Source: Reinekea forsetii
GTDB lineage: Bacteria; Pseudomonadota; Gammaproteobacteria; Pseudomonadales; Natronospirillaceae
Direction of reading: 5' to 3'
DNA: 64,000 nt
NCBI RefSeq assembly: GCF_002795845.1
Contig: NZ_CP011797.1
Span: 3,527,001 to 3,591,000, forward strand
The position numbers and the translations under genes were made by a program. Under the pieces are notes generated by a model that saw only the letters and a program-made list of their open reading frames with translations, was not told the DNA's origin and did not search any database. Below, piece by piece: positions 1-8,258 of this stretch (positions are counted from its first letter, which is position 1; the number at the start of each line of letters is the position of its first letter).

Positions 1-1
1 G

Positions 2-397
2 ATCTTTGGTCCCGGCATTATTGCCGGCGTCTTGGCGATAGCCTTTCGCTCGGTTGGCTTTGTCGGAAAACTCTTGGGAGAAGCCATCGAAAATATCAAT
101 ATGGGTCCTGTTGAGGCCATCCAGGCAACTGGTGCACCCTGGCTGTCGGTCTTGATGAAGGGCTACTGGCCGCAAGTCATGCCTGCCTTTTTCAGCATCA
201 TCTTGTTTCGCTGGGATATAAATGTGCGCGAATCGGCCGTATTGGGCCTGGTCGGTGCCGGCGGTATTGGTGTGGTCATCAATGACGCGATGAATTTGTT
301 TGAGTGGCAACGCGTATCGATAGCCTTACTGGCCATCTTTGTCGTCGTTATTTTGGCTGAAATAGTGGTGGTCAACATTCGCAAGCGGTTAATCTAA
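2..397 (+). CDS. phnE: PhnE-type phosphonate ABC transporter permease, C-terminal part
   Basis: The reading frame is open from the first base, so the start lies outside the window. About 131 C-terminal residues are present. They contain the permease loop that docks to the ATPase (EAIENINMGPVEAIQATGA, close to the EAA motif of binding-protein-dependent permeases), followed by membrane segments typical of PhnE (SAVLGLVGAGGIGVVIND) and a final hydrophobic helix ending in basic residues. PhnE moves phosphonate or related phosphorus compounds through the inner membrane with PhnC and PhnD, which would lie upstream. The next gene starts within a few bases, so the two are probably co-transcribed. Family assignment is firm; the exact substrate is not visible. 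Confidence 0.85.
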   Translation: MFGPGIIAGVLAIAFRSVGFVGKLLGEAIENINMGPVEAIQATGAPWLSVLMKGYWPQVMPAFFSIILFRWDINVRESAVLGLVGAGGIGVVINDAMNLFEWQRVSIALLAIFVVVILAEIVVVNIRKRLI

Positions 398-403
398 TTG
401 CCT

Positions 404-1027
404 ATGAAAACCTTCAAAAACCACTACTTGATAATGCGTCATGGTGAAAGCGAGGCCAATGTGGCTGGCTTGATCGTCAGCGATCCGGCCATCGGGTGCA
501 CCCGCTTTGGTCTTTCAGCACCGGGGCGGCAGCAGGTTGGTGCCGCCGCGAGCGGATACGCGGGAAAACCCATCAGTGCGATTATCTGTTCCGATTTTTT
601 AAGAACCAGCCAAACCGCCAAGCTATTTGCAGACACCCTGGCGTTGCCAACGCCACAGTCTAACATCGGCCTACGGGAACGCTTCTTTGGCGCCTGGGAA
701 GGCAAGTCCGATAGCAACTACCCTGCCATCTGGGCTCTAGATCGGGAGCCGGCGCTGCAAAGGTCCGCCGGAATTGAAACCGTAGAGCAAGTTCGTCAAC
801 GCGGGCTCGGGGTCATCGAAGAACTCGAACAACACTATCAGCATGAGGTGATATTGCTGGTTGCGCACGGCGATCTATTGCAAATATTATTGACCGCTTT
901 CGTTGGCAAGCCTGCGCATCAGCATCGCACCTTAGCGCATCACCATCAGGCGGAAATTAAACCCTTAATTGCTTCTGGCCAGGAGTACCCCGGGCCATTA
1001 CTCGAGTGTTCGCGTAGCGCAAACTAG
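404..1027 (+). CDS. Histidine phosphatase superfamily (phosphoglycerate-mutase-like) protein
   Basis: The protein begins with the RHG signature of the branch-1 histidine phosphatases (LIMRHGESEAN, about residue 11 onward), whose histidine takes the phosphoryl group. A second active-site histidine is visible in LLVAHGDLLQ near residue 148. Length (207 aa) fits small phosphatases of this family. I chose the ATG at 404; a TTG at 398 directly after the permease stop is the alternative. Placement behind a PhnE permease suggests a role in phosphorus-ester metabolism, but the family is broad and the substrate cannot be read from sequence. The 3' end overlaps the convergent regulator gene by four bases. 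Confidence 0.8.
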   Translation: MKTFKNHYLIMRHGESEANVAGLIVSDPAIGCTRFGLSAPGRQQVGAAASGYAGKPISAIICSDFLRTSQTAKLFADTLALPTPQSNIGLRERFFGAWEGKSDSNYPAIWALDREPALQRSAGIETVEQVRQRGLGVIEELEQHYQHEVILLVAHGDLLQILLTAFVGKPAHQHRTLAHHHQAEIKPLIASGQEYPGPLLECSRSAN

Positions 1028-2562
1028 TTTGCCGACCCGCCACAGGCACCATAACAGGCCGGTTGACGCGGACACTCGCCGCCGCGCACGCAGATTAGTT
1101 GGGCGTCTTCCTGCACGCCACGGCTGATCCAGTTGATGTTCAGAATTTTCGCCACACGAGCGAATTCGTCGCGCAAATTTTTCGGAATTTGGGCGACCCC
1201 ACCGCTTACCGCGCACAGCGTTTTGAGTGCCTCCGCCATGGCCAAGGCATCTACGCCCTGAGCCTCAAGGGCCGGGTTAAGATCAATGCCGGCGCACAAG
1301 ACGTGGTCATTCCCGGCCATGTCAGCGACCCGTATCGACTCACAACAGAAGATCCTCGGCTCACCGGCCACCATCAGAACGGATATTTGGGCCGAGGAAC
1401 CGGTTTGTTGATCGGTCATCTTGCGAAATACCGCCCACTGCTGACAGGGATTTTCAAGACTGCGCATATTGCCCCAGGGCAATGGGATACCATTGCCGCG
1501 ATACACCGCCTTAAGCTTGCCGGGTGCGTAGGCATCAAAATAATGCCAGTGAGTATAGGGCGAGACCGCGGTCATGCGGCGCATGGCCACCGATGCCGAG
1601 ACGCCGACGTGCTGGTGCACCGACACTTCATAGCCATGACGTTCCAGCAACTGACGAAACGGGACCCTGGGACAAAGCAACGCGCCAGCAAAGAAGCTCG
1701 ATTCGAAACTGCGCCAGGCCTGCAAGATATCTTGGGCATCGACCGCGCTCTGCTCGGCCTGCACTTGACCCTGCCGGTCGAACCGGTCGCCATGAGAGCC
1801 CCCCACAGACTTGACGCTGTAATAACCGTCTTTACTGTGCAGGACACAGTGGCCGATGTAGACCGCCAGTTCGTATTTCAGGCGAGTCGGATAGGCACGC
1901 AAGACTTCGTTTAAGAATAAAACTCCCGGCGGTTCCATATAGGAACTGACGATGTTTTGGGAATAGACTCCCAGGCCATCAACTACACCACTGGCCGGCC
2001 GAGTAAACCAGCGAATGCTCAATCCTTGGGCTTCGGCCAAGACCATTAGATCCTCGACTGACAGCGGCATTCGCTTCTGACCCACCGCTTCTGCGGCGCG
2101 TTCCAAATCCGGGAAATGGTTCTGATGGTGCTCCTGATAGGCGCGAATCAATAGGTGAGCAAACTGTTGGCCCGACACGCCGGTTTGGCTCAACAATTCG
2201 GGCAGGGCAATCTGCAAAATATCATTGGAAAACAGAAAGCTCGGCTCCAAGGCCATCCCCAACAGGCCGCCCTGAGTGCGGCTCTTAACTGGGGTAATGG
2301 CCTGCGGCTCGGGCTCATCGTCAAGAAACCAGTCGATATCCTTTTGGAACACCGAGGCGATGGTCTCGAGCATATCGATACTGGGCACCCGTTTACCGCG
2401 CTCGATCATCGACAGATAAGACACCGACGGCGCTGCTTCAGGATCCACCCTGACACAGCGTGTCGAGAGGTCATCCATGGTCAGATTGTTCCGCTTGCGT
2501 ATATTGCGGATCTTGGTGCCGAGAAAGTGGGCTTGGCGGATCAGGCTTTTAGTGGCGCGCAT
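1024..2562 (-). CDS. XRE-family regulator with DUF3612/ScfR-RamB-like architecture
   Basis: A 512-residue transcriptional regulator. Residues 12-80 form an XRE helix-turn-helix (LGTKIRNIRKRNNLTMDDLS ... YLSMIERGKRVPSIDML). The middle carries a segment resembling the IrrE/ImmA fold, but the metal motif is degraded: LAVYIGHCVLH at about 232-242 stands where IrrE proteins have LAHELGHALLH, so the first His and the Glu are lost. The C terminus holds clustered cysteines (CVRGGECPRQPACYGACGG). Known relatives (RamB, ScfR) control glyoxylate-cycle or short-chain fatty acid genes. Here the divergent neighbour is a malate-synthase-like fragment, which fits that link. The DNA target and ligand are inferred, not seen. 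Confidence 0.75.
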   Translation of the reverse strand: MRATKSLIRQAHFLGTKIRNIRKRNNLTMDDLSTRCVRVDPEAAPSVSYLSMIERGKRVPSIDMLETIASVFQKDIDWFLDDEPEPQAITPVKSRTQGGLLGMALEPSFLFSNDILQIALPELLSQTGVSGQQFAHLLIRAYQEHHQNHFPDLERAAEAVGQKRMPLSVEDLMVLAEAQGLSIRWFTRPASGVVDGLGVYSQNIVSSYMEPPGVLFLNEVLRAYPTRLKYELAVYIGHCVLHSKDGYYSVKSVGGSHGDRFDRQGQVQAEQSAVDAQDILQAWRSFESSFFAGALLCPRVPFRQLLERHGYEVSVHQHVGVSASVAMRRMTAVSPYTHWHYFDAYAPGKLKAVYRGNGIPLPWGNMRSLENPCQQWAVFRKMTDQQTGSSAQISVLMVAGEPRIFCCESIRVADMAGNDHVLCAGIDLNPALEAQGVDALAMAEALKTLCAVSGGVAQIPKNLRDEFARVAKILNINWISRGVQEDAQLICVRGGECPRQPACYGACGGSAN

Positions 2563-2568
2563 TTTGTA

Positions 2569-2601
2569 AAATTCACAGTGTGTAATTTTTATTGTGAAAT
2601 T
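2569..2601. promoter_or_regulatory. Inverted repeat in the XRE regulator / malate-synthase-like intergenic region
   Basis: AAATTCACA (2569-2577) and TGTGAAATT (2593-2601) form an inverted repeat with 8 of 9 matches and a 15-base AT-rich spacer, just upstream of the regulator's ATG. It is a reasonable operator for autoregulation and for the divergent gene. Assignment to a protein is inference. Confidence 0.35.
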
Positions 2602-2743
2602 ATAACAAGAAGTACCCTATGCTACCAATCAAGCGATCGACATCGAGCCAAGAGCAGGCTTTGATGACCGGGTCGCTCAATGGACTTCGGTTCAGAACGG
2701 AAGCCTTTGGCGGCATTTGGCACCACCCAATAGAGAGAGACCT

Positions 2744-3289
2744 ATGATGACGACCTTAAACACGAGCGCACAGGATCCACGAGTCGATCAATTCCGTCCG
2801 GCGGTTGTGTCCGAAAACCCTATTCAGGCCGAGTCGATCGAACAGCAGCTAACCCTGGCCAACGAGTTTTTAGATCGGGTCTGTCCACTCGCCCATGGGT
2901 CCCATCGGGACGTGCAAAGCTATGTCGTTTACTACCAACATTTGCTGGCTTTTTTCCACGACGGCCAACAGAGTGGCCTGCGCCAATCGGTTCAGCTGGT
3001 CGGCCTCAATGGCCCCAAAGAGGCCCCGAGCTCGATCCTGCTCAAAGCAGATAGTGGACGTCATATCGAGTTGATTTTTGATCCGCAGGGTCAACGTGGG
3101 GCGCTGAATCGGGCCCATCTGGATGATATCCAGCTGGAAAGCAGCGGTTCCGTGGCAACTTCAGGAATGACCGGTGCCGAGCGCGCGCGGTGGTCGAGCC
3201 TGATCGGTCCCGACGCACGAGTCGCCCAGCCTGACGGGATCGCACGCGACTTCACGGGCACCGATGGTGATGCCTACCGAGTGGCCTGA
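2744..3289 (+). pseudogene. Malate-synthase-like fragment (truncated)
   Basis: Residues from about 38 to 133 (FLDRVCPLAHGSHRDVQSYV ... SSILLKADSGRHIELIFDPQG ... DDIQLES) resemble the segment of malate synthase G-type enzymes before the first catalytic motif: FLD..PL..GSH, then ILLKNNGLHIE, then the D..LES element. In the enzyme this is followed by the conserved CEDSVAAVDAEDK region and about 400 more residues. Here the sequence turns into unrelated, low-complexity coding after LES and stops at 3289. No catalytic half was found in the next 230 bases in any frame. The start was placed at the ATG after AGAGAGAG. Enzyme function is very unlikely; a small surviving protein of unknown role is possible. 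The homology is recalled, not computed. Confidence 0.5.
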
Positions 3290-3523
3290 AGACCTGCCAG
3301 TCGGCAGCGCAGCCGAGGCGCCCATGAAATAGGCGCCGAGAAGCATATTGAGCGGCCGTATTGGACCCCTGCCCTGGCCTGTCCTAGACTCAATGGAGTG
3401 CGGCGCGCACCGACATCGCGCTCATTTCGCGAACTAGGCCGCAACGTCAGCCAGTGCCGCTTGCTTCGGCCTGCCAATCCAGTAGCGTAACGGTTTTGCC
3501 TTTTTGCCCTTGGTCAGGATACT

Positions 3524-5422
3524 GTGAGCATGGAATACGAGCGTTACCATCTGGTGTTTGAGGGCTTCCTGCGCGAACTCAATCGCACCGAAATCAGCCT
3601 AGCGCTAAAGACCGAGCTGCAGCTTTCAGACGCGCAAGTGGCCGATTTGATGGCCGGTCGACGCACCGTATTGCAAAACAATGTGCCCAAAGATAGGGCC
3701 CAAACCCTTGGCCGACGGCTGACTAAGCAGGGCCTCAAGGTCTCAGCTCAGGCCTTAGCGATCAATCAAAAAAACAATCCTGCCGATCTGCGCCGGCATC
3801 TAATGGACGGCGGTATCGATCAATATTTTGCCAGCCGCTTTAAACACCCAGAAGACGAACTGGATACCCGTATCAGCCTATTAATACTGGCCAGTATTGC
3901 CGTGCTGAGCTATTTCGTTCTGCCGCTGGTTGGCCTGCGTCTATTGATGCCCACTCTGGCCTTCTCGGCTTGGGCGGCCCAACCCTTGGCGGTCCTAATA
4001 CAATTGTTCTTTGCCCTGCTGTTTTTTGCGCCCCTAATTTGGCTTTGGCCACGGTCAAGCCCGGTCGATGGCATTGAACTGGATGCGGACACCGAGGAGT
4101 TGCTCGACCACCTGGTGCGCAGCCTGGCCTACCATCTCGCGGCCCCGAGGGTACGGCGCATTGTGCTGGTTAAGGGCCCAGTGCTGACAATCAGGCAGAC
4201 GCCTCTGGACTGGCTGCAAAACCAGTCGACGCTGGAAATTGGCCTGCCGGTGCTCGAGGCGCTCACTCTACAGCAGTTTGTTGGCTTACTGGCCATGCGC
4301 ATGAGCCCGTTGGCCAGCGGCTTCTATGCCCGAACCTGGGGCCTGTTTCTGCAATGGTACAACGCCCTGCGCTCGCGCAATAAATCTTGGGCCCTGCTGC
4401 TAAGCGGCTGGGTGCTGCCGATGCACCAGCATCACGCCGAACGCAGCGCCCTTATTGTCCGCGATCTGGTTGGCGTGCAGGAAACGGCCCGGCTGCAACG
4501 CATCGAAAAACGCTTTACTGAGTTAAACCGTGACTGGCCCGAGTTCACCGAGTTCTGCCGCAACATGCGTATTCGCGGCAGCCAATGGAGCGCCTTGGTG
4601 GCCCAGGAGCCCGACGGCGATAAGCAACCGGATGCCGTTCAGGCGTTGTTCCGCATGGCCGCACCGGCGCTCTGGATCCTCTCCACCAGCGATGGCTATC
4701 AACGCGCCTTGGAGCGTAAACGGGACCAGACGCCTGCGTTCGAAATGACCGGCCGTGATCTGTGGCAACAATTTCAACGGCTTCGGCCGCTGCAGGAACG
4801 CTTTAAGCGGTTGATGATTCGGCCGGAGGCATTGGTGCCGCCCAGCGACGCCCAACGAAAACCAATGGCCTTGAACGCCCTGCACCTCAATCGGCTGGCA
4901 AAGGAGGTTCTAGATGCGCAACGGCGACGGGTCGAGCAGGCGTTGGGCCTGCAAACTCCAAGTAAAAAGGCACCGGATATGGCCAGATTGGTGGCCAAAT
5001 GGCGTGCGGCCAGTGCCGGTGTTTGGCCGGAAGATTGTTTAACCCATAAGGACTTCCCGCTAGCGAAGAGCGTCTTTCTAACCCTACAAACCTTACAGCA
5101 AATGAAATTATGGGCTGTCGAGGCGGGCCCACTTGCTGGCGCGCAGCTGGCGCTGCGCAATAAGCAGTTGATGCTGCTCTATCGCAAATGGCTCGAGCAA
5201 AGCGCCAAACTGCCCGCCTTACCGCTTTTGATGGGCGATGCCAAGACGCTACAGGCGCAAATTCAGCACAGTGCGGGCCCTACCTTGCTGGCAGAATGGA
5301 GCCCCGATGCGGCCATCGAACAACTCGACTTTTGGCTCACCATCATGATCTGTTATTGGACCTGGGTCGCTGGACAGATATTGCAACCGCCGACCCTGGT
5401 CGAGAAGATGGCCGACCATTAG
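3524..5422 (+). CDS. Membrane protein with degenerate M48-type peptidase region, function unknown
   Basis: A 632-residue protein. Residues 1-110 are soluble. Two hydrophobic spans (about 117-145 and 151-176) follow, and the rest is predicted cytoplasmic or periplasmic. Residues 236-262 (LEIGLPVLEALTLQQFVGLL, then AMRMSPLA) match the layout of M48 metalloproteases around their zinc helix, where LxxLLAHELGHL would be expected; here the HExxH positions read M-R-M-S-P, so zinc binding and catalysis are lost. I therefore read it as a pseudo-protease. The start is GTG with AGGAT five bases upstream; ATG at 3530 is an alternative. It stands alone between divergent or unrelated genes. I do not recognise a named family. 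Confidence 0.65.
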   Translation: MSMEYERYHLVFEGFLRELNRTEISLALKTELQLSDAQVADLMAGRRTVLQNNVPKDRAQTLGRRLTKQGLKVSAQALAINQKNNPADLRRHLMDGGIDQYFASRFKHPEDELDTRISLLILASIAVLSYFVLPLVGLRLLMPTLAFSAWAAQPLAVLIQLFFALLFFAPLIWLWPRSSPVDGIELDADTEELLDHLVRSLAYHLAAPRVRRIVLVKGPVLTIRQTPLDWLQNQSTLEIGLPVLEALTLQQFVGLLAMRMSPLASGFYARTWGLFLQWYNALRSRNKSWALLLSGWVLPMHQHHAERSALIVRDLVGVQETARLQRIEKRFTELNRDWPEFTEFCRNMRIRGSQWSALVAQEPDGDKQPDAVQALFRMAAPALWILSTSDGYQRALERKRDQTPAFEMTGRDLWQQFQRLRPLQERFKRLMIRPEALVPPSDAQRKPMALNALHLNRLAKEVLDAQRRRVEQALGLQTPSKKAPDMARLVAKWRAASAGVWPEDCLTHKDFPLAKSVFLTLQTLQQMKLWAVEAGPLAGAQLALRNKQLMLLYRKWLEQSAKLPALPLLMGDAKTLQAQIQHSAGPTLLAEWSPDAAIEQLDFWLTIMICYWTWVAGQILQPPTLVEKMADH

Positions 5423-5696
5423 CTATCCTAGGCCGATCGGGCACGGCATCCTAAAACTGAAGATCAGACGTGGATTGTTGACGCAATCATTACCGGCTTT
5501 CGCTCGTCTGCACTGGCACATCAGGCTATTATCGATCGATTATGTCATAACCAAAGCCAGAGTCGGTTTTAGGTCGACCCTCAATCCATTGTTGAAAATT
5601 TTTATTTCAGACGGCTATAGATCGCTAAGAACCCCGAGCGAGGCAGCACAGCTCCCTATACCGGTCTGAACAATCCGTTTATCTACTGGAGTCCGT
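5423..5696. other. Intergenic region, no gene recognised
   Basis: About 270 bases between the pseudo-protease and the DsbA-like gene. An open frame of 64 codons at 5475-5669 has no recognisable motif and no convincing ribosome site. AT-rich stretches before 5600 could hold the promoter of the downstream gene; I see no clear -35/-10 pair. Confidence 0.4.
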
Positions 5697-6434
5697 ATGA
5701 AAACCATTAAATTTTGCGCCCCTCTGCTCTTAAGCGTCGGGCTTCTCGCTGCCACCACTGGGTTTTCGCAGGCGGAAGAGTTCACCAAGGATGAAATAGG
5801 CTCGATGGTCCGGGAGTATATTCTGACCCACCCCGAGGTGATTTACGAAGCCATCGATATTTTGCAAAAAGAGGCCGAACAACAGCAGGGCCGGCAGGAA
5901 GGCGCCGCGCTACAGCAGATGGGCGACCTGCTGTTCAACAATCCGGTCGATCCGGTTGGCGGCAACGCGGACGGCACCGTCACCTTGGTGGAGTTTTTTG
6001 ATTATAACTGCGGTTACTGCAAACGCTCCGGTACGGTGTTGCAGACCTTGATTAAACAGAATCCGAACTTGCGGGTCGTTTATAAGGAATGGCCTATCCT
6101 GTCGGAGTCATCCGGTGAAGCGGCTAAAATCGCCTTGGCCGTCAACCTCGCCTTCCCTGACCAATATGAGGATTTTCATCGCGCCCTCTTATCGATGAGA
6201 AGCCTGCGCTCGGCCAATGATGTCTGGACCGTGGTCGACAAGTTGGCATTGGATCGGGCACCGATAGAGGCCGTGCTGACCGACCCGAAGGTTGGCCTGC
6301 ATCTGCAGCAGACCGCCACGCTGGCCCAACAGCTCGGCATTACTGGCACACCAGCCTTTGTAGTGGGCGATGTTATCCTCAAGGGCGCCTACCCCATCGA
6401 ACAAATCCAACAGGCCATTGACCAGCAGGGTTAG
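5697..6434 (+). CDS. DsbA-family periplasmic thiol:disulfide oxidoreductase (Com1/ScsC-like)
   Basis: A signal peptide (residues 1-26, cleaved after SQA) is followed by a short Com1-type helical N-terminal region (FTKDEIGSMVREYILTHPEV), which in relatives mediates oligomerisation. The thioredoxin fold starts near residue 92. The active-site pair is CGYC at 105-108 (FFDYNCGYCKR) and the cis-proline loop is GTPAF at 217-221. The protein (245 aa) would shuffle or form disulfides in the periplasm. The Gly-Tyr dipeptide between the cysteines is more typical of ScsC/Com1 proteins and isomerase-like members than of DsbA (CPHC). A DsbB-type partner is encoded at 17.8-18.4 kb, but whether the two work together is unknown. 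Confidence 0.9.
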   Translation: MKTIKFCAPLLLSVGLLAATTGFSQAEEFTKDEIGSMVREYILTHPEVIYEAIDILQKEAEQQQGRQEGAALQQMGDLLFNNPVDPVGGNADGTVTLVEFFDYNCGYCKRSGTVLQTLIKQNPNLRVVYKEWPILSESSGEAAKIALAVNLAFPDQYEDFHRALLSMRSLRSANDVWTVVDKLALDRAPIEAVLTDPKVGLHLQQTATLAQQLGITGTPAFVVGDVILKGAYPIEQIQQAIDQQG

Positions 6435-6457
6435 GCACGAGCAAAATTGGTATGTCG

Positions 6458-6487
6458 AGCCGAGGCGGAATCTGTCTCGGCTTTTTT
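6458..6487 (+). terminator. Rho-independent terminator after the DsbA-like gene
   Basis: AGCCGAG (6458-6464) pairs with CTCGGCT (6476-6482), followed by a run of T. It lies 24 bases after the stop codon and also covers the end of the convergent acyltransferase gene. Confidence 0.75.
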
Positions 6488-6499
6488 GTGTCCAATCGA

Positions 6500-7219
6500 T
6501 TAACTGACCCGGCCATGCAACTGGTTGCTAATGATGCTTGCGGCATGGGCCATCAAGTCCGCCGCGTCCGCCGTGCTGCTGTCCAGCGCGGGGTGAATGT
6601 GAATGTCGATAGTGCCAGCCCGCTTGGCAAACTGATCGTTACGCCAATACTGCCCGGCATTATGGGACACCGGCACCATCACACAGCCGGCCGCCTTAGC
6701 CAGCAGCGCGCCGCCCTGACGAAAGGGCAACAACTGGTGCGGTGAGGCTCGAGTGCCTTCGGGGAAGATCAACACCGAGTTGCCTTCGGCAATGCGTTGC
6801 GAGCCGAGCTCGATAACTTGCATCATGGCGTGGCGTTTGTTGGTGCGATCGATCGCGATGGGTTTCATCATCGCAAAGGTCCAGCCGAACAGCGGGATCT
6901 TGAGCAGACTGGCCTTGGCGACTTGGGATTGGGGATGAAACAGCAGCTGCAAAAAATAGGTTTCCCAGGCCGATTGGTGATTCGCGACGATCACACAGGC
7001 CTGTGGCGGCACATGCTCTAGGCCGTGCACCCTAACTCGGATACCTAGGATGTATTGGGTGCACAGGTGCATACCGCGAGCCCAGGCGCCGATCACTAGG
7101 TAATAACGCAGCGGATAGGGGATCATGTAGGCAAACAGCCCAAAGAAGGCCGCCCAAGTCAGCGTAAAGGGCACTACCAGCAAATAAAACAGAACGGTAC
7201 GAATTGTTGCCCACCACAT
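6500..7219 (-). CDS. plsC: 1-acyl-sn-glycerol-3-phosphate acyltransferase (PlsC family)
   Basis: A 239-residue membrane acyltransferase. A hydrophobic N terminus (MWWATIRTVLFYLLVVPFTL) is followed by the acceptor motif NHQSAWET near residue 78 and the glycerol-3-phosphate binding motif FPEGTR near residue 153. These residues carry acyl transfer from acyl-ACP or acyl-CoA to lysophosphatidic acid in phospholipid synthesis. The first motif reads H-x4-E instead of the classical H-x4-D; this variant is known to me from some proteobacterial lysophospholipid acyltransferases. I placed the start at 7219 because GAGGA lies nine bases upstream; the frame stays open to 7405 without further similarity. 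Confidence 0.85.
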   Translation of the reverse strand: MWWATIRTVLFYLLVVPFTLTWAAFFGLFAYMIPYPLRYYLVIGAWARGMHLCTQYILGIRVRVHGLEHVPPQACVIVANHQSAWETYFLQLLFHPQSQVAKASLLKIPLFGWTFAMMKPIAIDRTNKRHAMMQVIELGSQRIAEGNSVLIFPEGTRASPHQLLPFRQGGALLAKAAGCVMVPVSHNAGQYWRNDQFAKRAGTIDIHIHPALDSSTADAADLMAHAASIISNQLHGRVS

Positions 7220-7430
7220 ACGGGATGATCCTCGTTGCATCGACCTCCAGTTTACTGGCTTGCGCGCGTATGTCTGCCTTGAACGGTGAATAGACTGTTG
7301 CCTTTTTGGAATGATTTTCGCACTGGTGCGGAATGAAAAACTCGCGTTCAGGTAAATAGCGCCAGCCCCAAGAGCTTGGTTCGACACACCGAGCCTGCCA
7401 GTCACAGGATTTTCAGGCTCTAAAAACAGA

Positions 7431-7456
7431 AAAACCCGGCAGAGCCGGGTTTTTTT
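7431..7456 (-). terminator. Rho-independent terminator of rpmB-rpmG
   Basis: CCCGGC (7435-7440) and GCCGGG (7444-7449) with A-rich and T-rich flanks form a short hairpin that can act in both directions. It sits 14 bases after the rpmG stop on the minus strand. Confidence 0.75.
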
Positions 7457-7469
7457 AAAGCCAAATCAA

Positions 7470-7628
7470 TTACTTGATCTTAGCTTCTTTAAACATCACG
7501 TGTTGACGAATTTTTGGATCGTACTTCTTGAATTCCAGCTTATCTGGAGTCGTACGCTTGTTCTTGTCGGTCGTGTAAAAATAACCGGTACCGGCAGAAC
7601 TTACTAAACGAATTTTATCGCGTGCCAT
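7470..7628 (-). CDS. rpmG: 50S ribosomal protein L33
   Basis: The minus strand encodes a 52-residue basic protein beginning [20 protein letters not shown] and ending VMFKEAKIK, with the L33 core ([19 protein letters not shown]). It lies 12 bases downstream of rpmB in the standard gammaproteobacterial rpmB-rpmG order. The zinc-binding cysteine pairs of the C+ type are absent, so this is the zinc-independent form usual in gammaproteobacteria. Confidence 0.97.
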   Translation of the reverse strand: MARDKIRLVSSAGTGYFYTTDKNKRTTPDKLEFKKYDPKIRQHVMFKEAKIK

Positions 7629-7640
7629 CTTTTGGACCCC

Positions 7641-7877
7641 TTAAACTTTTTCACCACGGGCACGTAAATCTGTTAATACAGACTCTATACCCCGTTTGTC
7701 GATGATGCGCATACCCTTTGCAGAGATACGCAGCTTAACGAAGCGTTTTTCGCCCTCAACCCAAAAACGGTGAGAGTGAAGATTCGGCAAAAACCGACGC
7801 TTAGTTTTAATTTGTGAGTGGGAAACATTATTCCCTGTTACTGGACGTTTTCCAGTAACTTGGCAAACTCTAGACAT
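7641..7877 (-). CDS. rpmB: 50S ribosomal protein L28
   Basis: A 78-residue basic protein of exactly the expected length, beginning [20 protein letters not shown] and ending [10 protein letters not shown], both L28 hallmarks. It precedes rpmG on the minus strand. GAGGCGACA upstream of the ATG supplies the ribosome site. L28 binds 23S rRNA in the large subunit. Confidence 0.98.
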   Translation of the reverse strand: MSRVCQVTGKRPVTGNNVSHSQIKTKRRFLPNLHSHRFWVEGEKRFVKLRISAKGMRIIDKRGIESVLTDLRARGEKV

Positions 7878-8258
7878 TATCTGTCGCCTCTAATTGTCGG
7901 TGACACCGCATTAACAAAAATTCGACCGCAGGCAGTTTGAGTGCTTAGTGCATTAGTGCCGTTTCGACGTGGACGAATCACTTAACTGATTCGAGCTTCC
8001 AGACAAAACGCCAATGGCATAGTTTCGCATGAAATCTAAACAGCGCTTCAAGCAGTATTTGGGTGACCAAAACGCGATTGAAACTCTAACTAAGCTCCTC
8101 GAGACCTGGGGCCCTGATTCAAAGAGGCGCGTTTTATACCAGAACAAACCGCGAAGCTCAAGTACATTTGCTGTTTTTTTGTCCATGGCGCAACACTCCG
8201 TGCACCTCTGAACACCGTTAAAAGCCCCAAATAATCAGCCTTTACATGCTTTGGGCGG
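7878..8258. other. Intergenic region between rpmB and radC, no gene recognised
   Basis: About 380 bases. The part next to rpmB should contain the rpmBG promoter, though I cannot name confident boxes. Two open frames here (60 codons on plus, 77 on minus) overlap each other, show no known motif and lack ribosome sites. No tRNA or repeat was seen. Confidence 0.4.

Noticed and set aside
1099-1914. Open frame of 271 codons antisense to the XRE regulator
   Set aside because: The minus-strand regulator has a clear HTH and family layout; the plus-strand frame has none.
3160-3523. Rest of a malate synthase gene after the fragment
   Set aside because: No frame contains the catalytic CEDS..AVDAEDK region; a GDAYR match to a C-terminal motif is too short to count.
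5475-5669. 64-codon open frame between the pseudo-protease and the DsbA-like gene
   Set aside because: No motif, no clear ribosome site, no composition typical of a protein; treated as intergenic.
7953-8211. Two overlapping small open frames between rpmB and radC
   Set aside because: They lie on opposite strands over the same bases, and neither shows similarity or a ribosome site.
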